Shown piece after piece: positions 1 to 4,907 of a stretch of 6,109 bases of DNA; within the stretch, counting starts at the first letter, position 1; the number at the start of each line of letters is the position of its first letter. The notes under the pieces were generated by a model. The model was not told the origin of the DNA. It saw only the letters and a program-made list of their open reading frames with translations, and searched no databases. The position numbers and the translations under genes are program-made. The stretch is from JACKGW01 sp964586025 (GTDB lineage Bacteria; Planctomycetota; PLA2; JAEUHO01), in NCBI GenBank assembly GCA_964586025.1, contig CAZPGF010000144.1, positions 1 to 6,109 on the forward strand. Reading direction: 5' to 3'.

Positions 1-1
1 C

Positions 2-385
2 CCGATCGGCGTGGGGGGGAACGACGCCGGCACCCTCGACAGCCTGCCCGCCGCGAACGGGCTGAAGAGCCAGTGCCGGGGCATCACGACCACCGCGTGG
101 TACCGCCTCGTCGTCGCGGCGTCGACCACCGTCACGATCGACCTCGCGATCCAGCCGATCGTGGGGTTCGGGTCGAACCTCGACCTCGTGCTGACGACGA
201 ACCAGAACGTGAACGCGGCGCTCGCACAGTCGATGAACGGCGGCTCGTCGGCCGAGCAGATCGTCCGCACGTTGTCGCCGGGGTCGTACATCGTTCGCGC
301 CGAGGCGCGCTTCACCGGCAGTTGCACCCCCGGCGTGACGACGGGGACCGGCAACCGCGCCGACTACGTGATCTCGGTCAACTGA
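2..385 (+). CDS. C-terminal part of a secreted protein with a PPC-like beta domain (5' end outside the window)
   Basis: The open frame runs in from the left edge and stops with TGA at 383-385. The GTG at 11-13 has no ribosome-binding site visible and the frame is open before it, so I treat the gene as truncated by the window. The visible 127 or so residues are rich in Thr, Ser, Gly, Asn and Val, with few Lys, as in exported proteins. The order of segments resembles the bacterial pre-peptidase C-terminal (PPC) domain: AWYRLVV, then VTIDLA, then NLDLVLTT, then AEQIVRTLSPGSYIVRAEA, and a last strand ADYVISVN. PPC domains are beta-sandwich modules often found on secreted enzymes and cell-surface proteins. 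Two cysteines (codons near 74 and 323) could form a disulfide. No catalytic domain is visible, so the function of the whole protein is unknown. The PPC assignment is by eye and moderately sure; that this is a real coding frame is likely. Confidence 0.7.
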   Translation, partial: PIGVGGNDAGTLDSLPAANGLKSQCRGITTTAWYRLVVAASTTVTIDLAIQPIVGFGSNLDLVLTTNQNVNAALAQSMNGGSSAEQIVRTLSPGSYIVRAEARFTGSCTPGVTTGTGNRADYVISVN

Positions 386-402
386 ACCCCCGAGCCGGCA
401 CG

Positions 403-414
403 CCTCCGCGGAGG
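403..414 (+). promoter_or_regulatory. Ribosome-binding site inside a perfect 12-base palindrome
   Basis: The sequence CCTCCGCGGAGG is its own reverse complement. Its right half holds the Shine-Dalgarno GGAGG (410-414), seven bases before the ATG at 422. Its left half is the complementary CCTCC. As RNA it could fold to a 4-bp stem with a CGCG loop that hides the ribosome-binding site, or two transcripts could pair. The Shine-Dalgarno role is well supported; the regulatory effect of the palindrome is only a possibility. Confidence 0.6.
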
Positions 415-421
415 AACCTCG

Positions 422-892
422 ATGCGACCCTCGATCCTGATCCCGCTTGGTCTTGCCGCGGTCTTCCTGGGAGCGGCGCTCGTGTTGATCGGCCGGGACG
501 ACGAGTCCCCACCGCCGGCCGCGCCCTCGGCGCCGCCCGAGCGGGTCGCGCCGCCCTCGGTCACCGGCAAGCCGAATCGCCTTCTCGGGACGCTCGAGTT
601 GGAGATCGTCGAGCGGCCGACGGAGGATCGGGCGCTGGTCCGGGCGTCGTGGACGCGGGCCGTTGGGACGGCCAACTGCTCCCTCGAGGCGATCGCTCCC
701 GAGGGGGCGTTCTTCGTGGAGGGCCTCGAGGAGGTCGGGCTCGCGGACGAGGCCTACGAGGGGGAAGCGCACTGGTTGCTCGACTTCTCGACGGGCAGCG
801 ACCTCGACTTCGTCGTGCGCCTGCGTGGAAAGACCGATCGCGGCGCGGAGTCGCTCGAAGCGGTCGTCCGCCTCGCCTCCGCGCCGCAATGA
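422..892 (+). CDS. Membrane-anchored protein of unknown function with an extracytoplasmic beta-rich domain
   Basis: This 156-residue protein starts at an ATG with GGAGG seven bases upstream and ends with TGA at 890-892. Residues about 5-23 (ILIPLGLAAVFLGAALVLI) form one hydrophobic segment, followed by charged residues RDDE and a Pro/Ala-rich linker (about 29-51). There is no lipobox cysteine, so it is probably an uncleaved signal anchor rather than a lipoprotein. Residues about 54-153 alternate hydrophobic and polar residues (LGTLELEIVE, ALVRASWTR, HWLLDF, LDFVVRLRG, SLEAVVRLA), which suggests a small Ig-like or other beta-sandwich domain facing the periplasm or cell surface. One cysteine (residue 86) lies in this domain. 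The gene lies 36 bases behind the PPC-like gene on the same strand, so the two may be cotranscribed. I do not recognise the family, and the beta-sandwich idea is inference from the pattern. Confidence 0.75.
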   Translation: MRPSILIPLGLAAVFLGAALVLIGRDDESPPPAAPSAPPERVAPPSVTGKPNRLLGTLELEIVERPTEDRALVRASWTRAVGTANCSLEAIAPEGAFFVEGLEEVGLADEAYEGEAHWLLDFSTGSDLDFVVRLRGKTDRGAESLEAVVRLASAPQ

Positions 893-903
893 TCGGGCAC
901 CTT

Positions 904-944
904 CGTGCCGCGGTTCGAGCCGGCGCTTGCCGGCTCTCGGCACG
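904..944. terminator. Large hairpin between convergent genes, probable bidirectional terminator
   Basis: The inner stem GAGCCGGC (917-924) pairs perfectly with GCCGGCTC (929-936) around a GCTT tetraloop. An outer stem CGTGCCG (904-910) pairs with CGGCACG (938-944), separated from the inner one by a lopsided internal loop (911-916 against 937). That is 15 base pairs in a 55-base gap between two genes that converge (ends at 892 and 948). There is no clear T tract on either side, so termination efficiency is uncertain. The position and the strength of the stem make a shared terminator the simplest reading. Confidence 0.6.
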
Positions 945-947
945 TCG

Positions 948-1379
948 TCAGTTCTTCAGCTTGAGCAGGCGATCCACGAGGTCCTTGCCGAGCGCCTCCA
1001 CGATGCCCTTGCCCTGGCCCTGCGTGTCGCTGACCCAGCCGCCGACCTTCTGCGTGATCGCGCCGGTGGCGTCGTCGAGTTCGTTCAACGAGCCCTTCGC
1101 GGCGTCGCCGAGCAGGTTCTTCGCGGGACGGATCTTGGCGAGCATCTCGGTGACGGACTTGATGATCGGCCCGAGCTTGTCCTTCAGGGCGGCAGCGGAT
1201 TCGGCGGAGTCGATCGACAGGATCTGATCCTTCAAGCCCTTCACGCTCTCGAGCGCCTTCGGCAAGAGATCCTTCGCGGCGTCCACGTTGAGCGGACTGT
1301 CCGAGCCGCAGCCCGTGAACGAGAACGCGACGACCGCGACAAGCGCGAGGGGAACGAGGCATCGGTGGGAACGAATCAT
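948..1379 (-). CDS. Small predicted lipoprotein with an amphipathic helical body
   Basis: The 143-residue product starts at the ATG whose complement is 1377-1379. AGGAG (complement of 1386-1390) lies six bases upstream, which decides this start over longer upstream options. Residues 1-23 are a signal peptide: Arg3, His5 and Arg6, then the hydrophobic run LVPLALVAVVAFSF. It is followed by a lipobox FTGC with Cys24 as the expected lipidated residue. The -3 position is Phe rather than the usual Leu, but the rest fits. Gly25 rather than Asp follows the cysteine, so in a Lol-type system outer-membrane sorting would be expected. The mature part is Lys/Asp/Ala/Leu rich with repeated amphipathic helix patterns (DAAKDLLPKALESVKGLK, AAALKDKLGPIIKSVTEML, GKGIVEALGKDLVDRLLKL) and no other cysteine. 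I do not recognise the family. It may be a small helical envelope lipoprotein; no enzyme motif is visible. It is divergent from the DUF1801 gene and convergent with the anchored protein at 422-892. Confidence 0.82.
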   Translation of the reverse strand: MIRSHRCLVPLALVAVVAFSFTGCGSDSPLNVDAAKDLLPKALESVKGLKDQILSIDSAESAAALKDKLGPIIKSVTEMLAKIRPAKNLLGDAAKGSLNELDDATGAITQKVGGWVSDTQGQGKGIVEALGKDLVDRLLKLKN

Positions 1380-1385
1380 GGGAAT

Positions 1386-1390
1386 CTCCT
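1386..1390 (-). promoter_or_regulatory. Ribosome-binding site of the lipoprotein gene
   Basis: On the minus strand this reads AGGAG, inside AGAGGAGA, six bases before the ATG at 1379. It fixes the start of the lipoprotein directly before its signal peptide. Confidence 0.7.
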
Positions 1391-1420
1391 CTCGTGGGAA
1401 CCGCTGCACCGTACGAAGCC

Positions 1421-1458
1421 GGCCCCCCTCCCCCCTTGTTTGGTCGGGGTGGGCGGCC
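1421..1458. repeat. C/G-rich imperfect inverted repeat in the divergent intergenic region
   Basis: The left arm 1421-1433 and the right arm 1446-1458 can pair in 11 positions, with two single mismatches (1425 against 1454, 1429 against 1450) and a 12-base loop (1434-1445). The left arm contains a mirror-symmetric run of six C, one T and six C (1423-1435). The repeat lies between the divergent starts at 1379 and 1576. It could be an mRNA leader hairpin, a regulator site or a leftover terminator; the sequence does not decide between these. Confidence 0.4.
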
Positions 1459-1534
1459 AAGGTACGGCGCCCGGACCGCGGGACCGGCCCCGCCGCGCGG
1501 GCGCCGCGGGAACGGCGGCCCGCCCGGCGTCTCG

Positions 1535-1540
1535 TACGAT
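1535..1540 (+). promoter_or_regulatory. Possible -10 element for the DUF1801 gene
   Basis: TACGAT resembles a bacterial -10 hexamer (TATAAT) and lies in one of the few less GC-rich spots of the divergent region, 36 bases before the GTG start at 1576. No convincing -35 element is seen about 17 bases upstream, so this is tentative. Confidence 0.22.
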
Positions 1541-1575
1541 TCTCGCCGGGGAAGGGCCTGGGGAGAGGAGGCCCC

Positions 1576-2055
1576 GTGAGCGCGAAGAACTCCACCCGAA
1601 AGAGCGCCGCAACCCGTGCCGTTCGCCGTGAACCGCAGGCCGCGTTCTCGGAGGAAGAACGTGCGGCGATGCGGGACCGCGCGCGAGAACAGAAGGCCGC
1701 GGCGCGTGCATCCCGGCGCGCCGAGGACGGCGAGCGCGAGGTCCTCTCGGCGATCGGCGGCATGCCGGGAACGGATCGCGCCATCGCCGAGCGCATTCAT
1801 GCCCTCGTCAAGGCGCACGCGCCGTCGCTGTCACCGCGAACCTGGTACGGCATGCCCGCGTACGAGCGCGACGGGAAGGTCGTCTGTTTCTTTCAGGGTG
1901 CCGGCAAGTTCAAGACGAGGTACTCGTCGTTCGGCTTCACCGACGCGGCGCACCTCGACGATGGCGCGATGTGGCCGGTCGCCTTCGCCCTCGTGAAGGT
2001 GACGGCGGACGAGGAGAGGCGGATCGGCGCCCTCCTGAAACAGGCGGTGCGATGA
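1576..2055 (+). CDS. DUF1801 family protein (YdhG/YjbR-CyaY-like fold)
   Basis: The chosen start is GTG at 1576, five bases after the purine-rich ribosome-binding site GGGAGAGGAG (1561-1570), giving 159 residues. The frame is open further upstream, but that part overlaps the divergent lipoprotein gene and has no protein character. The N-terminus (about 1-55) is Lys/Arg/Ala/Glu rich and includes FSEEERAAMRDRAREQKAAA, the helical leader common in this family. The core (about 56-159) has the hallmark stretches SPRTWYGMPAY (76-86), KVVCFFQGAGKFKTRY (91-106) and LDDGAMWPVAFAL (117-129), ending in a helix EERRIGALLKQAV. This matches the small soluble DUF1801 proteins, which share a fold with YjbR and frataxin-like CyaY. 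Their biochemical role is not established to my knowledge, so none is assigned. It appears to be a single-gene unit, divergent from the lipoprotein gene and ending against the acyl-CoA operon. The family call is confident. Confidence 0.9.
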   Translation: MSAKNSTRKSAATRAVRREPQAAFSEEERAAMRDRAREQKAAARASRRAEDGEREVLSAIGGMPGTDRAIAERIHALVKAHAPSLSPRTWYGMPAYERDGKVVCFFQGAGKFKTRYSSFGFTDAAHLDDGAMWPVAFALVKVTADEERRIGALLKQAVR

Positions 2056-2078
2056 GCGGCCGGCGGCGACCCGGCCGC
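2056..2078 (+). terminator. Hairpin immediately after the DUF1801 stop codon, possible terminator
   Basis: GCGGCCGG (2056-2063) pairs perfectly with CCGGCCGC (2071-2078) around a seven-base loop, starting at the base after the TGA. No T tract follows. The stem could end or stabilise the DUF1801 transcript; in such GC-rich DNA, chance stems are common. Confidence 0.4.
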
Positions 2079-2128
2079 CGCGAACGGCGAAGCCGCACGT
2101 CCGCGGGGCCGAAGACCCCCTGTACGCA

Positions 2129-2141
2129 CACGGCAGCCGTG
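2129..2141. repeat. Short near-perfect palindrome in the convergent gap
   Basis: CACGGC and GCCGTG are separated by one A. It lies midway between the convergent gene ends in the 179-base gap 2056-2234, which otherwise shows no coding frame with gene-like character. It may be an extra transcript-end hairpin (5-bp stem, CAG loop) or a protein site; no function can be assigned. Confidence 0.3.
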
Positions 2142-2184
2142 ACCACCCGAGGTCCGCCCAGACAAGCCGCGGCCACAAGCCCGA

Positions 2185-2209
2185 GTTGAAGAACAGGCCC
2201 ACCCGGGCC
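2185..2209 (-). terminator. Possible terminator of the acyl-CoA operon
   Basis: Read on the minus strand, the stem GGCCC/GGGCC with a GGGT loop (2196-2209) is followed by TGTTCTTCAAC, a relatively U-rich run for this DNA. It lies 26 bases past the TAG stop of the synthetase gene. The stem is only five base pairs, so confidence is modest. Confidence 0.4.
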
Positions 2210-2234
2210 CGCGCCGGACTCCGTGGCGCAGACC

Positions 2235-4907
2235 CTAGCCTGCCGGAAGCAGGCGCATGCGTACGTCCACGACGACGAGGCCCTCGCCCTCCGGCAGCGC
2301 GAACACCGGGTTCAGATCGAGTTCGGCCAACTCCGGCAACGCCTCGGCGAACCGCGAGAGCCGCAGCAGCCCGTCCACCAGCGCTGCCCGGTCGCGCGGC
2401 GGCGCACCACGATGCCCCTCCAGCAGGGCGCGCCCACGCAACCCCTCGACCATCGCCGTCGCGTCGGCGGTCTCGAGTGGGGTGACGCGGAACACCACAT
2501 CGCGCAGCACCTCGACCTGCGTGCCGCCGAGTCCGAACCCGATCAGGGGGCCGAACGCAGGATCGAGGGTGACGCCCATCAGGACCTCCGTGCCACCCTT
2601 GGGCGCCATCGGTTGGACGAGGATGCCCGTGCGCTGCGGGAACCCGCGCGCCATCGCGTCCCACGCGCGGCGCACGGCGTCGTCTCCGACGAGGTTGAGC
2701 TGCACACCGCCGCCTTCGCTCTTGTGCAGCGCCGACTCGCTGACGATCTTCAGCGCCACCGGTCCGTCGAACGTTTTCGACGCTTCGACCGCGTCGTCGG
2801 CGGTTTGGGTGAAGCGGCACGGGAGCACGACCAGACCCAGATCGGCGAGAACGGCGAAGGCGTCGTCCAGGCGAAGCCACCCACCGACTTCGCGCGATCG
2901 CGCGTCGCGGGCGCGGGAGACGGCCCGGTCCATGTCGAGCCCGGGGAGGGCGAGGGGCGGGGAGGGAGGTCGCGCACGCCACGCGGCGTACCGCGCCGCC
3001 CCCGCCAACGCCTTCGCGGCGGCCTCGGGGAACGAGAACCCGGGCAACCCTCCGCCGAGGCGTCGCGCGCGCCCCTCATGGCCGGTGCCCATGACGCAGG
3101 CGACGACCGGCTTCGGTGCCGCCGCGCGGGCGCTCCCCCGCTCGACGCCGCGAAGCAGGCTCGGTTCGTACACGTCCCATCCGCGACGATCGATCGGGAC
3201 GTCGATCACGAGCAGCGCGTCCACGTCGGGATCGGCGAGCAGGATCTCCGCGGCACGTTCGAACGCGTCGGGAGGCGCGGAGGCGATCATGTCCACGGGG
3301 TTGCGCGTGCTCGCCGCGGACGGGAGGAACGCCGCGAGTTGCTCGCGAGTCTCCGCGCCGAGTTCGACGACGTCGAGGCCGTGCGCCGAGAGCGCATCGG
3401 CGGCGAGGATGCCGGGACCGCCGGCGTTGGTGAGGACCGCCACGCGACGACCGGGAGGCAGCGGCTGGCTCGCGAGGACCAGCGCGAGATCGAACATCTC
3501 CTCCAGCGTGTCGGCTCGCAGCACGCCCGTCTGGGCGAAGAGCGCGTCAGCCGCGACGTCGGTGGCGGCGAGGGCGGCGGTGTGCGACCCCGCGGCGCGC
3601 TTTCCCGCATCCGACCGCCCGCTCTTCACCACGACGATCGGTTTCGAACGGGTCACGCGACGCGCGATGCGCGCGAAGCGTCGCGGGTTGCCGAACGACT
3701 CGAGGTACAGCAACACGACCTTCGTCGCGGGATCGGCCTCCCACCACTCGAGCAGGTCGTTGCCCGACACGTCGGCCTTGTTGCCGACGCTGACGAAGGT
3801 CGAGAGCCCGAGGCCGAGGGAACTCGCGAACGCCAGAATCGAGATTCCGAGCGCGCCGCTCTGGGAGAGCATCCCGACCGATCCGGGCTCGGGGAACCAG
3901 GACGAGAACGTCGCGTTCATGCGGACGTCCTCCGCCGCATTGACGACGCCCATGCAGTTCGGGCCGACCATCCGCACGCCCGCCGCGCGCACGCGCTCGA
4001 CGATTCGATCCTGCACCGCGCGTCCTTCGGGGCCGGTCTCGGCGAAGCCCGCCGTGATGACGACGAGCGAGCGCACGCCGCGTTCGATCGCATCGTCGAC
4101 GACGCTCTCCACATGTCGCGCGGGCACCAGCACGACCGCGAGATCGACGGCGTCGGGCAGGGCGGCGAGCGATGGGAACGCGGGAAACGAGCCGACCGAC
4201 GAACGATGGGGATTGACCGCGTAGACCGGGCCGTGGAAACGTGCGCGCACGAGTTCGTCGAGCACGCGGTAGCCGAGACTCTCCGCCTCGCCGGAAGCGC
4301 CGACGACGGCGATGCTCCTCGGGCGAAGCAGGGGCCTCAGGGAGACGATCGTCGCGATGCGCCCCGCCAGGCCGGCGAGCGGCGTGTCGGCGCGTTCCGG
4401 CACGAGCCGGAGATCGACCCGCACGATGTCCCCGCCTTCGCGCGCCCGGACCGACAGCCCGGTCGCCTCGAGCACGCGGAGCATGCCGGCGTTGTCCGGA
4501 TGGGTGACCGCCGAGAGCCGCCCGAGGCCCTCCCAGGCGGCGCGCACGGCGAGGTCCGCGAGGAGGAACCCGCCTAGCCCCTGGCCGCGGAACGCCGGAT
4601 CGACCGCCAGCGCGAGGTCGGCCGCGTCGCCGTCCGTGCGGACCCAGGTACCCGCCGCGACCACGGCGCCGTGGTCGTCCCGGGCGATCACCGTCTGGCG
4701 GTCGCGCGGTGCGGCCGGCGAGCACAGCTCACGGGCGAGGTCGTCGCCGCGTGCGAACGAAGGGAAGAACGGCCGTGGCTCCCCGCCGGTCGGTAGAGCC
4801 GCGAAGAAGGCCTCGAGCGCCGTGGCGTCCTCGGGCGTCGCGGCGACCAGCGCGATCCGTCGCCCGTCGAACAGTCGAACGTCGGTCGCGGCGGCCACGG
4901 TCGTCAT
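2235..4907 (-). CDS. GNAT acetyltransferase fused to NDP-forming acyl-CoA synthetase (Pat/PatZ-like or acetate--CoA ligase family)
   Basis: The 890-residue product starts at the ATG with complement 4905-4907, which overlaps the stop of the upstream dehydrogenase gene by four bases. GGAGAG (complement of 4916-4921) lies eight bases upstream. Residues about 8-168 are a GNAT domain with the acetyl-CoA loop RGQGLG (107-112). Residues about 190-290 are a CoA-binding Rossmann domain (SIAVVGAS 198-205). Next come the succinyl-CoA-ligase-like domains with GPNCMG (315-320) and MLSQSGALG (346-354). KSGRSDAGKRAAGSHTAAL follows, with His442 as the expected phospho-histidine, then VAVLTNAGGPGI (489-500) and NPVDM (536-540). 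Residues about 672-888 are an ATP-grasp domain with ALKIVS, LHKS (His728), GGTEVLMG and the metal-site motif ELDLNPV (862-868). The family converts acid, CoA and ATP to acyl-CoA, ADP and phosphate, or the reverse; GNAT-fused members such as PatZ acetylate protein lysines. The domain order is the reverse of E. coli PatZ. Both catalytic histidines are kept, so synthetase activity is plausible. It is soluble, with no signal peptide. The family call is firm; the substrate is unknown. Confidence 0.93.
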   Translation of the reverse strand: MTTVAAATDVRLFDGRRIALVAATPEDATALEAFFAALPTGGEPRPFFPSFARGDDLARELCSPAAPRDRQTVIARDDHGAVVAAGTWVRTDGDAADLALAVDPAFRGQGLGGFLLADLAVRAAWEGLGRLSAVTHPDNAGMLRVLEATGLSVRAREGGDIVRVDLRLVPERADTPLAGLAGRIATIVSLRPLLRPRSIAVVGASGEAESLGYRVLDELVRARFHGPVYAVNPHRSSVGSFPAFPSLAALPDAVDLAVVLVPARHVESVVDDAIERGVRSLVVITAGFAETGPEGRAVQDRIVERVRAAGVRMVGPNCMGVVNAAEDVRMNATFSSWFPEPGSVGMLSQSGALGISILAFASSLGLGLSTFVSVGNKADVSGNDLLEWWEADPATKVVLLYLESFGNPRRFARIARRVTRSKPIVVVKSGRSDAGKRAAGSHTAALAATDVAADALFAQTGVLRADTLEEMFDLALVLASQPLPPGRRVAVLTNAGGPGILAADALSAHGLDVVELGAETREQLAAFLPSAASTRNPVDMIASAPPDAFERAAEILLADPDVDALLVIDVPIDRRGWDVYEPSLLRGVERGSARAAAPKPVVACVMGTGHEGRARRLGGGLPGFSFPEAAAKALAGAARYAAWRARPPSPPLALPGLDMDRAVSRARDARSREVGGWLRLDDAFAVLADLGLVVLPCRFTQTADDAVEASKTFDGPVALKIVSESALHKSEGGGVQLNLVGDDAVRRAWDAMARGFPQRTGILVQPMAPKGGTEVLMGVTLDPAFGPLIGFGLGGTQVEVLRDVVFRVTPLETADATAMVEGLRGRALLEGHRGAPPRDRAALVDGLLRLSRFAEALPELAELDLNPVFALPEGEGLVVVDVRMRLLPAG

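Noticed and set aside
73..1227. Plus-strand open frame of 384 codons crossing three real genes
   Set aside because: It is an Arg-rich shadow frame that overlaps genes on both strands and shows no motif.
1423..1435. G-quadruplex on the minus strand
   Set aside because: GGGGGGAGGGGGG does not give four G3 runs with proper loops. Pairing with the nearby GGGGTGGG block as a hairpin explains it better.
1288..1575. Upstream extension of the DUF1801 frame
   Set aside because: It runs through the start and ribosome-binding site of the divergent lipoprotein gene and lacks protein-like composition. The GTG at 1576 has a strong ribosome-binding site and gives the usual family length.
1380..1796. Upstream extension of the lipoprotein frame
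   Set aside because: It would bury the signal peptide inside the protein and overlap the DUF1801 gene. The ATG at 1379 with AGGAG directly upstream is clearly better.
2257..4224. Second long plus-strand frame (655 codons) over the same region
   Set aside because: It is Ser/Arg/Ala/Thr-rich shadow sequence with no recognisable motif, and it conflicts with the well-supported synthetase gene.
2223..4577. Very long plus-strand open frame (784 codons) opposite the synthetase gene
   Set aside because: Its product is full of Arg, Ala, Asp, Glu and His in low-complexity mixtures and has no domain character. Long antisense frames are expected opposite GC-rich genes. The minus-strand frame holds clear conserved motifs throughout.
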